A stretch of 34,340 nucleotides of DNA, from contig JAJRZW010000027.1 of NCBI GenBank assembly GCA_024275015.1, positions 1 to 34,340 on the forward strand, read 5' to 3'. Shown here one piece after another: positions 16,150 to 24,616 of this stretch (its first letter is position 1; each line of letters starts with the position of its first letter). Source of the stretch: Deltaproteobacteria bacterium (lineage in GTDB: Bacteria; Desulfobacterota; Desulfobulbia; Desulfobulbales; JAJRZW01). Below the pieces are notes generated by a model. It did not search any database. It had not been told where the DNA came from and worked only from the letters and a program-made list of their open reading frames with translations. The position numbers and the translations under genes were made by a program.

Positions 16150-18414
16150 ATGACAAAATCACTGATAGTAGTCGAGTCCCCGGCCAAGGCTAGGACCCTG
16201 CAGAAATATCTTGGCCGCGATTTTCAGGTAAAGGCCTCGGTAGGCCATATCCGCGATCTGCCGGTCAACGAACTCGGGGTCGATATCGACAACGGCTTTG
16301 CCCCCCGCTATGTCACCATCCGCGGCAAGGGCAAGGTGATCAGCGACTTAAAGACGGCGGCAAAAAAAGCTGATGAAATCTACCTCGCCCCTGACCCCGA
16401 CCGCGAGGGTGAGGCCATTGCCCACCATATCGCCCATATTCTTAAAACAGCGAAAAAACCGATACACCGGGCCCTGTTTCACGAGATCACCAAAAAGGCG
16501 ATATTCGATGCCATCGCCAATGCCGGTGAAATGAACACCCACCTCTTCGAGGCCCAGCAGGTCAGGAGAATCCTTGACCGCCTGGTGGGATACCAGATAT
16601 CTCCCCTTTTGTGGAGCAAAGTCCGCCGGGGGCTTTCGGCCGGACGGGTACAGTCGGTGGCGGTGCGGATGATATGCGAACGCGATGAAGAGATCAGAAA
16701 ATTTGAACCGGTGGAGCACTGGTCCATTGAGGTCGATCTTGAAGGCCAAACCCCGCCGCCGTTTGTCGCCCGGGTGGAAAAGGTTGACCAACGAAGACTC
16801 GGCAAGGGTAAGGATCGGGTCGCGGACACCGATGAGGCTCACGCCCTCGCCACTGAACTCAAGAAGGAAAGATTCGTCGTTGACCAGGTCGAGAAAAAAA
16901 GCCAGAAACGCAACCCGCCGCCGCCGTTTATCACCAGCACCATGCAGATCGACGCCAACCGCAAATTACGTTTCTCAGCCAAACGGACCATGACCTTGGC
17001 CCAACGCCTCTATGAAGGCCTTGAGCTTGGCTCCGAAGGCCCGGTGGGCCTGATTACCTATATGCGTACTGATTCCACCCGAATCAACGCCGACGCCCTG
17101 GCCGCGGCCCGGAGTTTTATCAAGGGTGCCATGGGCGACAAATTCCTCCCGGCCAGGGCCAGGGTATTCAAAAGCGGCAAGGCGGCCCAGGACGCCCATG
17201 AGGCCGTCCGCCCCACCGATGTCACCCGAACCCCGGAAAAGGTCGCGCCGTTTCTCGACAAGGGACTGCTCGCCCTCTATACCCTGATCTGGAAGAGATT
17301 TGTCGCAAGCCAGATGGCCGCGGCCGAATTCGACAAGACCGCGGTAAGTATCATGGCCGGTCGTTTCCAGCTCAAGGCCAATGGCTCGATAATGAAATTC
17401 CCCGGTTTTTTAAGCCTGTACGAGGCAGCCGAGGTGATCGACAGCGGCACCAAGAAAGGCGACGCCCTCCTCCCGCCCCTTAACCCGGGCGACGACCTGA
17501 AATGCCACAAAATCTCACCGAACCAGCACTTTACCCAGCCGCCGCCGGCATACACCGAGGCATCCCTGGTAAAGGCCCTGGAGGAAAACGGCGTCGGCCG
17601 CCCCAGCACTTACGCCACCATCATCTCCACCATCCAGGACAAAGGCTATGTCGAGATGAACGAGCGTAAATTCCGCGCCACCGATCTCGGCCGCCTGGTT
17701 AACGACCTTCTGGTGGAGCATTTCCCCGGCGTGGTCAATGTCGACTTTACCGCCTCAATGGAGGAAAAACTCGACCAGGTCGAAGAGGGAGGGGTCAACT
17801 GGCAGAAACTGCTGGCTGATTTCTACACCCCCTTCAAAAAGGCCCTGGAGGCGGCGAAAAAAAACATGCAGAACATCAAGAAACTGGCCATTCCCGCCGG
17901 GATCAAATGCGAGATATGCGCCGGTGAAATGGTGATCAAATGGGGCAAAAACGGCGAATTCCTCGCCTGTGAAAAATATCCCGAGTGCAAAAACACCATG
18001 GACTTTGCCCGTGACGACGAAGGCAAGGTCATCCCCAAGCCGCGGCCGAAACCGGAAGAAAGCGACGAGGTCTGTGAGAAATGCGGCAAGCCCATGGTCT
18101 ATAAACACGGGCGATATGGCCGCTTTCTTGCCTGTTCCGGCTACCCCGACTGCCGCAATATCAAGGCCGAAACCACCGGGGTAAATTGTCCGGAAGACGG
18201 CTGCGAAGTAGAACTGGTACGCAAGGTGTCAAAAAAGGGCAAGGTCTTCTACAGCTGCGGCCAGTACCCCAAATGCAAATTCGCCGTATGGGACAAACCG
18301 GTTGCGGGGAAATGCCCTGATTGCGGCCATCCCTTTCTGGTCGCCAGGAGAAAAAAGGACGGTTCAGAGACCATCCGCTGCCCGGAAAAAAAGTGCAAGT
18401 ATACGCAGAGTTGA
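16150..18414 (+). CDS. topA: DNA topoisomerase I
   Basis: A 754-residue type IA topoisomerase that relaxes negative supercoils. The N-terminal TOPRIM domain shows LIVVESPAKARTLQKYLG (Glu9) and APDPDREGEAIAHH; the catalytic Tyr304 lies in LITYMRTDSTRIN; VGRPSTYATIISTIQDKGYV belongs to the core. The C-terminus carries four zinc-ribbon modules, each with two Cys pairs (about residues 585-754: CEICAGEM, CEKCGKPM, CPEDGC and CPDCGHPF blocks), which bind single-stranded DNA. It lies 42 bases after the sigma-DprA frame; a dprA-topA pair is common in bacteria. The ribosome-binding site is modest. Confidence 0.97.
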   Translation: MTKSLIVVESPAKARTLQKYLGRDFQVKASVGHIRDLPVNELGVDIDNGFAPRYVTIRGKGKVISDLKTAAKKADEIYLAPDPDREGEAIAHHIAHILKTAKKPIHRALFHEITKKAIFDAIANAGEMNTHLFEAQQVRRILDRLVGYQISPLLWSKVRRGLSAGRVQSVAVRMICERDEEIRKFEPVEHWSIEVDLEGQTPPPFVARVEKVDQRRLGKGKDRVADTDEAHALATELKKERFVVDQVEKKSQKRNPPPPFITSTMQIDANRKLRFSAKRTMTLAQRLYEGLELGSEGPVGLITYMRTDSTRINADALAAARSFIKGAMGDKFLPARARVFKSGKAAQDAHEAVRPTDVTRTPEKVAPFLDKGLLALYTLIWKRFVASQMAAAEFDKTAVSIMAGRFQLKANGSIMKFPGFLSLYEAAEVIDSGTKKGDALLPPLNPGDDLKCHKISPNQHFTQPPPAYTEASLVKALEENGVGRPSTYATIISTIQDKGYVEMNERKFRATDLGRLVNDLLVEHFPGVVNVDFTASMEEKLDQVEEGGVNWQKLLADFYTPFKKALEAAKKNMQNIKKLAIPAGIKCEICAGEMVIKWGKNGEFLACEKYPECKNTMDFARDDEGKVIPKPRPKPEESDEVCEKCGKPMVYKHGRYGRFLACSGYPDCRNIKAETTGVNCPEDGCEVELVRKVSKKGKVFYSCGQYPKCKFAVWDKPVAGKCPDCGHPFLVARRKKDGSETIRCPEKKCKYTQS

Positions 18415-18456
18415 AAAGGATGAAAAAATCCTGGTTCCGGGATCTCTTGTCAAATT

Positions 18457-18485
18457 TTACTTAAAGGAACCGATCATGTTATAAT
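18457..18485 (+). promoter_or_regulatory. Candidate sigma-70 promoter for the FlgC-like gene
   Basis: A perfect TATAAT (18480-18485) lies 28 bases before ATG 18513, with TTACTT (18457-18462) 17 bases upstream as a poor -35. The gap between topA and this gene is AT-rich, unlike the surroundings. A better -35 (TTGTCA, 18447-18452) is too far away. Confidence 0.4.
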
Positions 18486-18512
18486 GAAATATCATCAAAT
18501 TGAGGCGGAACC

Positions 18513-18869
18513 ATGATCAGCTCTTCGTATTCATCGCTTGCGGCCCTCCGGGCCATTTCCACCAGGGTCGGGGCCACGGCCGACAACGTCGCCAATATCG
18601 GGACCAACGGTTATAAAAAAACCCGGGTTACAATCGAAGAAAATCAGGTACACCAGCCCCAGGCACGGGCCGAGAAAATAAACACCCCCGGGCCGCTGGT
18701 GCAGGAACAGACAACCGACGGATCCATCGAAATGGTGGAAAAATCAAATGTCGAACTCAGCGAAGAGATCCCAAACCAGATGCTCTCGCGCCGTTTCTTC
18801 CAGGCCAACCTGAAGACCATCCAGACCGCGGACCAGATGCTGGGTTCACTCATGGATATTATTTCCTGA
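18513..18869 (+). CDS. Stand-alone short flagellar rod/hook-type protein (FlgC-like)
   Basis: A 118-residue protein keeping both ends of flagellar axial proteins and little between. The N-terminus ATADNVANIGTNGYKKTRV matches the rod-protein signature (NxANxxTxGYK), and the C-terminus has NQMLSRRFFQANLKTIQTAD followed by QMLGSLMDI, like FlgC/FlgE C-terminal helices that pack in the rod. FlgC is usually 130-150 residues. A GAGGCGG ribosome-binding site precedes ATG 18513. It is not in a flagellar operon: topA is upstream and convergent pyrC starts 27 bases downstream, with no obvious terminator between. It could be a minor rod or hook component or a paralogue with another role. Confidence 0.75.
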   Translation: MISSSYSSLAALRAISTRVGATADNVANIGTNGYKKTRVTIEENQVHQPQARAEKINTPGPLVQEQTTDGSIEMVEKSNVELSEEIPNQMLSRRFFQANLKTIQTADQMLGSLMDIIS

Positions 18870-18896
18870 CCTGCCCCACCCCCCAAAAAAAAGCCC

Positions 18897-20228
18897 TCAG
18901 CCTGAAACAAATCCCTCATCGCAATAGCCCAGGCGACCGCCGACCACGGTCATCATTGCCCGGCCCCGCATTTTCCGACCGATAAAGGGAGAATTTTTAC
19001 TCCTGGATAAAATCCGCTCCGCGGTAAAGAGATAAGCCGCGTCCGGATCAATCACGGTGAGATCGGCCGGGGCCCCGACCATGAGACTGCCGCCGGGGAC
19101 CTTCAGTATCCGGGCCGGGGCGGTGCTCATGCGTTCAAGCAATTGCAGCGGACCGAGTGCCCCCCGCCGCACCAGCTCAAGGCTCAGGGGGAGTGAACTC
19201 TCAAGGCCGATGATCCCGAATGGGGCCTCGCTGAACTCCACCTCCTTTTCATAAGCCGCGTGGGGGGCGTGATCAGTGGCGATAACGTCGATACTGCCAT
19301 CGGCAAGGGCGGCGATCACCGCCTCACGGTCAGCCTCGGTACGCAGGGGCGGATTCATCTTGGCGTTGGTGTCGTATGATCCCACCGCCTCTTCGGTGAG
19401 GGTGAAATAATGCGGCGCGGTCTCGGCGGTCACCGGCCAGCCATTCTCCTTTGCCATCCGGATCACCGCGATCGAGGCGGCGGTGCTGATATGGGCGAGA
19501 TGAACCGGAATCCCGGTCAGGGCGGCAAGGGATACATCACGGAACACCTGGATACTCTCCGCCTCAGCCGGAATCCCGGTCAGGCCGAGCCGGGTCGCGA
19601 TCCGGCCTTCATTCATGCTGCCGCCGGCAGCCAGGGAAGTCTCTTCTGAATGGGAGATGAGCGGAATAGCGAAACCGGCACTGTACTCAAGGGCGCGACG
19701 CATCAGACCGCTGTCGGCAACCGGGCGGCCGTCATCACTCACCGCCACCACCCCGGCCCTTTTCATCTCGGCAAAGGGGGCAAGCTCAACCCCGGCATTG
19801 GCCCGGCTGATACAGCCGACCGGATAAACCCGGGCCGCGCATCCCGCCGCCCGGGAAACGATGAAGGCGGTCACCTCCTGGCAATCGTTTACCGGGCTGG
19901 TATTTGGCATACAGGCAACGGCGGTAAACCCGCCGGCCGCCGCGGCCCTGGCGCCGCCGGCAATGTCTTCCTTATGCTCCTGACCCGGTTCCCGCAGATG
20001 GACGTGCATATCAATAAGGCCGGGAGTAAGCCATAACCCCTTGAGGTCAACAACCACGGCATCTCCGATCACGGTGGAATCGGGATCAAGGGCCTCTATC
20101 CGTCCGGCGGAAATCAGCAGATTTCCGGGCCGGTCGGTTGATGATGCCGGGTCAATAATCCGGCCATTTTTAAAAAAAATCCGATCCCTGCCGGCAAAGA
20201 TATCGCGTGCCCCGCCCTTGTCAGTCAT
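18897..20228 (-). CDS. pyrC: Dihydroorotase
   Basis: A 443-residue zinc amidohydrolase that cyclises carbamoyl aspartate to dihydroorotate in pyrimidine synthesis. It contains LIDMHVHLREPG (His75, His77), ACMPNTSPVND and IDVIATDHAPH with the catalytic Asp. The length and the CMPNT motif fit the longer, type I bacterial dihydroorotases that often associate with aspartate carbamoyltransferase. I start it at ATG 20228 rather than the more upstream in-frame codon at 20243 because GGAGGT lies seven bases before it. It overlaps the pyrB stop by eight bases, so the two are translationally coupled, consistent with a PyrB-PyrC complex. Confidence 0.96.
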   Translation of the reverse strand: MTDKGGARDIFAGRDRIFFKNGRIIDPASSTDRPGNLLISAGRIEALDPDSTVIGDAVVVDLKGLWLTPGLIDMHVHLREPGQEHKEDIAGGARAAAAGGFTAVACMPNTSPVNDCQEVTAFIVSRAAGCAARVYPVGCISRANAGVELAPFAEMKRAGVVAVSDDGRPVADSGLMRRALEYSAGFAIPLISHSEETSLAAGGSMNEGRIATRLGLTGIPAEAESIQVFRDVSLAALTGIPVHLAHISTAASIAVIRMAKENGWPVTAETAPHYFTLTEEAVGSYDTNAKMNPPLRTEADREAVIAALADGSIDVIATDHAPHAAYEKEVEFSEAPFGIIGLESSLPLSLELVRRGALGPLQLLERMSTAPARILKVPGGSLMVGAPADLTVIDPDAAYLFTAERILSRSKNSPFIGRKMRGRAMMTVVGGRLGYCDEGFVSG

Positions 20229-21180
20229 TATCCTTACCTCCAAGAAGCATGAACAACAGGGCCATCCTTACCGCTACCCCGTTTTCAACCTGGTCTAAAA
20301 TCAACGAAAAAGGCGAGTCAGCTATCCCGGGGTCTATCTCAACCCCGCGATTCAGCGGCCCGGGGTGCATCACCACAACTTCGGGATCAGCATGGGCCAG
20401 AAGCGCGGCCGTCACCCCGAAGGTGGCGGCGTACTCGCGTAGCGACGGGACCATGGATACATGCAGACGCTCCCGCTGCACCCGAAGGGTCATGACCACA
20501 TCCACCCCGGCCACCGCCTCGAACGGCGATATGAACAGCCGGGCGCCCAGGTCTTCAACCGCCGGCGGCATCAGGGTCAAAGGGCCGCAAACCCTCACCT
20601 CCGCCCCCATGCGGGAGAGACCGATAATATTTGAGCGGGCCACCCGGCTGTGGGCGATATCACCGATTATCGCGACCTTAAGGCCGGATATGGTCCCCTT
20701 GGCCTCACGAATGGTCATCAGATCAAGCAGGGCCTGGGTCGGATGCTCGTGAACCCCGTCGCCACCGTTTACCACCGCCACCCGCGGCCCCGGCTCCTGA
20801 TCAAGACGCGAGGCCAGAAACGCGGCAGCGCCGGAGGATTTATGCCGGACAACAATGGCATCAGGATGCATTGCCACGAGGGTCCTGACCGTGTCAAGCA
20901 GGGTCTCGCCCTTGCTGGTAGAGCTGGTGGAGACGGAAAAGTTGAAGGTATCGGCGCTCAAACGCTTGGCCGCGACCTCAAATGACATTCTGGTTCGGGT
21001 GGAAGGTTCAAAAAAAAGATTTATTACCGTCCGCCCCCGCAGGGTCGGAACCTTCTTGATCGCCCGGGTGGATATCTCCTTGAGGCTGTCGGCGGTATCA
21101 AGAACAAGGAAGATATCCTCGGATGAAAGGTCATCCATGGCAAGAATGTGACGGTGCGCGAAGGTCTTCTTCCCGGTCAT
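20221..21180 (-). CDS. pyrB: Aspartate carbamoyltransferase, catalytic chain
   Basis: A 319-residue enzyme joining carbamoyl phosphate and aspartate, the committed step of pyrimidine synthesis. The carbamoyl-phosphate loop LFFEPSTRTRMSFE (Ser60-Thr-Arg-Thr-Arg), the mobile Lys89 loop (STSSTSKGET), HPTQALLDL and HPGPLNRGVEID near the C-terminus are all present. No pyrI regulatory-chain gene is adjacent; the overlapping gene is pyrC, as in organisms with PyrB-PyrC complexes. I see no PyrR-type attenuator in the leader, and no clear ribosome-binding site before ATG 21180. Confidence 0.97.
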   Translation of the reverse strand: MTGKKTFAHRHILAMDDLSSEDIFLVLDTADSLKEISTRAIKKVPTLRGRTVINLFFEPSTRTRMSFEVAAKRLSADTFNFSVSTSSTSKGETLLDTVRTLVAMHPDAIVVRHKSSGAAAFLASRLDQEPGPRVAVVNGGDGVHEHPTQALLDLMTIREAKGTISGLKVAIIGDIAHSRVARSNIIGLSRMGAEVRVCGPLTLMPPAVEDLGARLFISPFEAVAGVDVVMTLRVQRERLHVSMVPSLREYAATFGVTAALLAHADPEVVVMHPGPLNRGVEIDPGIADSPFSLILDQVENGVAVRMALLFMLLGGKDND

Positions 21181-21351
21181 GATCTATTGGAGGTTTTGAT
21201 GATTTTCCCTAGAATTATGAACGATAACAGAATAGTAAGCACTCAGCAAACCACACTCTTGACTTTATAACATCTCGAAATGTGATCGTTGCAGGTACGC
21301 CCCGCGGACGTAACCACGTTCCCAGAAAACACCTTGCATATTGGGGACTTG
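21181..21351. other. Leader region upstream of pyrB
   Basis: This AT-richer gap presumably carries the pyrB promoter on the minus strand, but no hexamer pair is convincing. A small ACAT...ATGT hairpin near 21270-21283 is the only visible structure. I see no gene; repeats follow to the right. Confidence 0.35.
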
Positions 21352-21454
21352 GCAGAGTGTTGAAAAAGCCGTCCTGGCTTTTTCAACCGCCGGCCGGATA
21401 AAACAAGTTTCATCCAACCTCTCGATTTCACCGGGTTTTTCAACGGTCTGTTAA
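21352..21454 (-). repeat. Dispersed repeat family 1, copy D (truncated)
   Basis: Read on the minus strand it keeps CAGACCGTTGAAAAACCCGG, the AATCGAGAGGTTGG segment and the GTTGAAAAAGCC...GGCTTTTTCAAC stem (21360-21387 on +), but lacks stem 1 and its GC-rich spacer. The orientation is opposite to copies A and B. Confidence 0.75.
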
Positions 21455-21572
21455 GTGTGTGCAGCATGCACGTTCATGGAACACTTACACAGAATAACAC
21501 CTTTTAACCTTTGAAGCCAGAGACCACCCCCCGGTTTTTTACCTTTTACCCGGGATCTCACATTTCTTTCTT
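21455..21572. other. Gap between repeat copies near lepB
   Basis: About 120 bases with TTTTTACC-type runs and a GGTTTTTTACC tract. I see no gene or clear signal beyond the flanking repeats. Confidence 0.3.
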
Positions 21573-21694
21573 TTGATAGACTCGTAACAAGTCTCCGCTC
21601 CGGCTGAAAACGGCATCTCCGCGCCGCCCGGATGCTTTTTCCGAAAACCGCCGAAGACGTCTGCGCGGGGACTTGTTACGAGTCTATCAATCAA
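21573..21694 (-). repeat. Palindromic repeat family 2, copy 2 (full length)
   Basis: It has perfect 21-base terminal inverted repeats (21573-21593 and 21670-21690, core GACTCGTAACAAGTC). The interior has CCGCTCCGG, a GAAAAC/TTTTCCG dyad and CGCCGAAGACG. The lepB stop codon (21687-21689) lies inside the terminal repeat. No coding potential is visible; it resembles a MITE or REP-type unit. Confidence 0.8.
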
Positions 21695-22367
21695 GCAGGT
21701 GACCGATACGTCCTAACCGGGGACGAAAATGGTCGCTGTCCCAGGACCAGTAAAGAATAAAGGCACGCCCCTTGACCGCCCGCATATCGACAAACTTCCA
21801 GAAACGGCTGTCGTAGCTGTTGTCACGGTTATCTCCCATGACAAAAAGCTTCCCTTTCGGCACCCTGATCGGACCGAAATTGTCGCGGGGCTGGATGTTG
21901 CCGGGAATAATGCGGGGATCATAATGAACCGCATGTTCATCCTTTAACAACTCACCGTTGACAAAGACCTTTTTATCGATCACCTCGACCGTATCCCCGG
22001 GGAGACCAATGACCCTCTTGATAAAATCCTGAGAAGGGTTTTTCGGATAACGGAAAACAATGATATCACCATGGTCGGGACGGCCGCCGGTATCAATCCA
22101 GAGGTTACCGTTGATGGGATTGCGGATACCGTAACTGAACTTGTTTACCAGCAGATGATCACCGATAAGCAAGGTGGGCAGCATTGACCCCGAAGGGATC
22201 TTGAATGCCTGCACCACAAAGGAACGAACAAACATGGCAATAACCAGAGCGATAATAATCGCCTCGGCATATTCCCTGACAACACTCTTTTCCCTGACAA
22301 TCGTTTTCTCCTCAACCGCTTCCAAGACAATCCCCTGAGTAAATTTATGATGATGAACCTGAAACAA
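21687..22367 (-). CDS. lepB: Signal peptidase I
   Basis: A 226-residue inner-membrane protease that removes signal peptides after Sec export. A membrane helix (about residues 34-52) is followed by the catalytic Ser61 in KIPSGSMLPTL and Lys117 in DFIKRVIGLPGD; GDNRDNSYDSR is the conserved box E. The frame opens at TTG 22367, with no ATG before the membrane helix; another TTG about 14 codons later is possible, so the first residues are uncertain. There is no operon partner: pyrB is 500 bases away and pilM diverges on the other side. The stop codon is embedded in repeat family 2. Confidence 0.95.
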   Translation of the reverse strand: MFQVHHHKFTQGIVLEAVEEKTIVREKSVVREYAEAIIIALVIAMFVRSFVVQAFKIPSGSMLPTLLIGDHLLVNKFSYGIRNPINGNLWIDTGGRPDHGDIIVFRYPKNPSQDFIKRVIGLPGDTVEVIDKKVFVNGELLKDEHAVHYDPRIIPGNIQPRDNFGPIRVPKGKLFVMGDNRDNSYDSRFWKFVDMRAVKGRAFILYWSWDSDHFRPRLGRIGHLLD

Positions 22368-22473
22368 TCCATTAAAAACCGTCCATGCGGCATATGGGAG
22401 GGTCGCATGAACCTATGACGTACCATGACGACGGCCATCAAGTGTCATATACCATAAAGGGATAAAAAACAAG

Positions 22474-22515
22474 CAGGCGGTGATTCCCGGCTCTGCCGCC
22501 AAAACAGACCGCCTG
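22474..22515. other. Hairpin upstream of lepB
   Basis: CAGGCGGT (22474-22481) pairs with ACCGCCTG (22508-22515), with a further GGC/GCC pairing inside. It lies about 110 bases upstream of lepB; its role is unknown. Confidence 0.35.
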
Positions 22516-22543
22516 TTATGAAATCCCGCATGGCTTGATGGCA

Positions 22544-22698
22544 TAGCAGACCGTTGAAAAAGCCGTCCATGGCTTTTTCAACTCCGGTTGACCAAAACAA
22601 GTTCCGGCCAACATCTCGATTTCACCGGGGTTTTCAACCCGGCAAAATCGGCGGTACGGACATCAGCCGCTATCAGTCCGTTTTTCAACGGACTGATA
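22544..22698 (-). repeat. Dispersed repeat family 1, copy C
   Basis: A full-length copy in inverted orientation. On the minus strand: CTATCAGTCCGT/ACGGACTGATAG stem, CCGTACCGCCGATTTTGCCG, GTTGGCCGGAACTTGTTTTG, then GTTGAAAAAGCCATGGACGG and CTTTTTCAAC. Paired bases have changed together against copies A and B (ACCAGTCC...GGACTGGT becomes ATCAGTCC...GGACTGAT), indicating that the stem is maintained. Confidence 0.8.
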
Positions 22699-22757
22699 GC
22701 CCGAGTTCTGGATTTCAGCAGCCCGCCGTCCGGCGTCCTGAAATCATCGTTTTCTCC

Positions 22758-22786
22758 CCGGAGCGGAGACTTGCTACGACTCAATC
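22758..22786. repeat. Palindromic repeat family 2, copy 3 (half element)
   Basis: GAGCGGAGACTTGCTACGAC matches the end of copy 2 (GAGCGGAGACTTGTTACGAG on its minus strand), preceded by CCG. The other half is missing, so this is a remnant. Confidence 0.5.
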
Positions 22787-23236
22787 CTCAATGCCCACAG
22801 GGCGGGAGCGGAGAAAGCCCTGGATTATTTTCATTCTGATTTCGGGATGTTATTTACAGTGCAGACGACAACGTCTGCTACTCATATATAGAGCACACCA
22901 CAACTTGAGGGCATATCGACTCATTATAGTAAATCAAGAACAGTTAATGCTGTTTCTCCTCGCCGGGAACCGTAAAAAGCATGGCCGCAGACGCCATTCC
23001 GCCACCCCCGGATAACACCCAAAAAATCGGGGCAAAAAATCAACCTGCTGTTTTTTTTAAACTTTTTTCATTAAAAAATCGCCCAGGCCTGATTCCCCCG
23101 GCAACAACAACATATAGTGTGGCCACCAGACATGACGCACAAAATAATGTAGTAAAACGGCTGGAGGCCATATCCCCCCAAGGACGAAAAACAACTTTTT
23201 CCCAAAGAAACCGGAGCGATATAGGGGGATTTGTTC

Positions 23237-23266
23237 TTGACAGAAATCATCATTTTTTACTCTAAT
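23237..23266 (+). promoter_or_regulatory. Candidate promoter of the pil operon
   Basis: A perfect TTGACA (23237-23242) is followed after 18 bases by TCTAAT (23261-23266), about 240 bases before pilM. A second TTGACA at 23343 has no good -10. The AT-rich context supports promoter activity. Confidence 0.45.
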
Positions 23267-23346
23267 ACACCTAAGATTTTTCAGATTATGTAATGGATTA
23301 TATTGTATCAAAATCAGGTTTAAGGGAGTCATATCTAATCGCTTGA

Positions 23347-23358
23347 CAATTGCAATTG
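23347..23358. promoter_or_regulatory. 12-base perfect palindrome, possible operator
   Basis: CAATTGCAATTG is self-complementary and overlaps the end of a TTGACA hexamer (23343-23348), a position suited to a dimeric regulator of the pil operon. No regulator is identifiable. Confidence 0.3.
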
Positions 23359-23507
23359 AAATCCAGGTCGAGCAGGGAAAAAACCCGGCTGTTATTTAAT
23401 GGTTTTCTGTCTATAGATAACAAGCATGACAAAATCCTTAATTTAAAAAAGGTAAAAATGAACAAGTTTAGACCTGAAATACAATTCGACACCAACCGGG
23501 GCGCGAT

Positions 23508-24599
23508 ATGGGCCGAATGAGTCTGCCTGACATCACTTTCAGGCTTCCCTTCATGAAAGGGCAGAAATTGTCCGTGGGACTGGATATCGGATCCCATTCA
23601 ATCAAGGCCTGTCAGCTTGAAGAACTCGGCGACGGCTATCGGATTGTAGGCCTTGGGAGTGCCATTCTCCCCGGAGGCGCGGTTGAGGACGGGGTGCTTC
23701 AGGAACCTGAAATGGTTGCCGAGACTTTAAAAAGACTGATCAGCAATCTAAAAATCAAGGGCCGCAAGGTGGCAATATCGGTTTCAGGATATTCGGTCAT
23801 CGTCAAAAAAATCAACCTCGCGGTCATGGAAGAGGAAGAGCTCTCCTCCCATATCCAGGCCGAGGCGGAACAGTATATTCCCTTTGATATCGAAGACGTC
23901 TATCTTGACTACCAGGATCTTAAAACCAACACTGAAAACGAAGACCGAACTGATGTCATGCTGGTGGCGGCAAAAAGGGACATGGTCGACGGCTACCTTG
24001 AAATGCTGAAAGACGCCGGAGTCAAACCGGTGGTGGTCGACGTTGATGCCTTTGCCCTTGAAAACGCCTATGGCGCCAACTTCGGCGGCAAAAAAGAGGT
24101 TGTCGCCCTGATCGACATCGGCGCCTCGAAAATGAATATAAATATTGTCAGCCACGGGACATCTATCCTCGCCCGCGATGTGGTCCTCGGCAGCCGCCTT
24201 ATAACCGAGCAGATCCAGAGCCATTTTGATATTTCCTTTGAAGATGCGGAGGCGATCAAACTCGGAATTAAAGACGCGGGGGAAGACAAAAAAGAAATTG
24301 ATGACATCTGCGTCAATGTCTGTACCCAGTGGGTTACTGAAGTAAAACGGGCCCTTGATTTTTACTATTCCAATTATCCCGATGAGACCATAAACAAAAT
24401 GGTATTGAGCGGCGGCGGCGCCAAGGTCAAAGGCATTGCCCAGCTTTTCAGTGAAGAAACCGGGGTCAGGACGGAAATCTTCAATCCCTTTGCCCGTACC
24501 GATGCAAACCCGGCAAAGATCGACCCTGATTACACCAAATACCTCGGACCGGAAATGACACTGGCAACAGGCCTTGCGACCCGGGCCGTCGCATTTTAA
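23508..24599 (+). CDS. pilM: PilM, cytoplasmic actin-like pilus assembly protein
   Basis: A protein of about 363 residues with the actin-like ATPase fold: SVGLDIGSHSIKACQL (phosphate-1 loop), ALIDIGASKMNINIVSHGTS (phosphate-2) and VLSGGGAKVKGI (adenosine loop). PilM binds the cytoplasmic N-terminus of PilN and couples the inner-membrane complex to the pilus motor. It is the first gene of pilMNOP and is followed after 17 bases by pilN. ATG 23508 and ATG 23517 are both possible starts; the ribosome-binding site is weak. The N-terminus carries about 20 extra residues before the actin-like core. Confidence 0.95.
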   Translation: MGRMSLPDITFRLPFMKGQKLSVGLDIGSHSIKACQLEELGDGYRIVGLGSAILPGGAVEDGVLQEPEMVAETLKRLISNLKIKGRKVAISVSGYSVIVKKINLAVMEEEELSSHIQAEAEQYIPFDIEDVYLDYQDLKTNTENEDRTDVMLVAAKRDMVDGYLEMLKDAGVKPVVVDVDAFALENAYGANFGGKKEVVALIDIGASKMNINIVSHGTSILARDVVLGSRLITEQIQSHFDISFEDAEAIKLGIKDAGEDKKEIDDICVNVCTQWVTEVKRALDFYYSNYPDETINKMVLSGGGAKVKGIAQLFSEETGVRTEIFNPFARTDANPAKIDPDYTKYLGPEMTLATGLATRAVAF

Positions 24600-24616
24600 G
24601 GGGAGACAGGCAAAAA

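Larger units (their letters stand above)
22368..23507. other. Long noncoding region between lepB and pilM
   Basis: A divergent intergenic gap of 1140 bases. From the left it holds a putative hairpin (22474-22515), repeat family 1 copy C (22544-22698), a fragment of repeat family 2 (22758-22786), then AT-rich DNA with a candidate promoter (23237-23266) and a 12-base palindrome (23347-23358). Short open frames occur but lack ribosome-binding sites, conserved motifs and steady codon use. No tRNA or known riboswitch fold is recognisable by eye. Confidence 0.5.

Noticed and set aside
22554..23015. 153-codon open frame on + in the lepB-pilM gap
   Set aside because: It runs through repeat copy C and a repeat fragment, has no ribosome-binding site, and its translation is low in recognisable motifs.
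23160..23235. Possible riboswitch in the pil leader region
   Set aside because: A short CCCCC/GGGGG pairing exists, but I see none of the conserved bases of c-di-GMP (GEMM) or other known classes.
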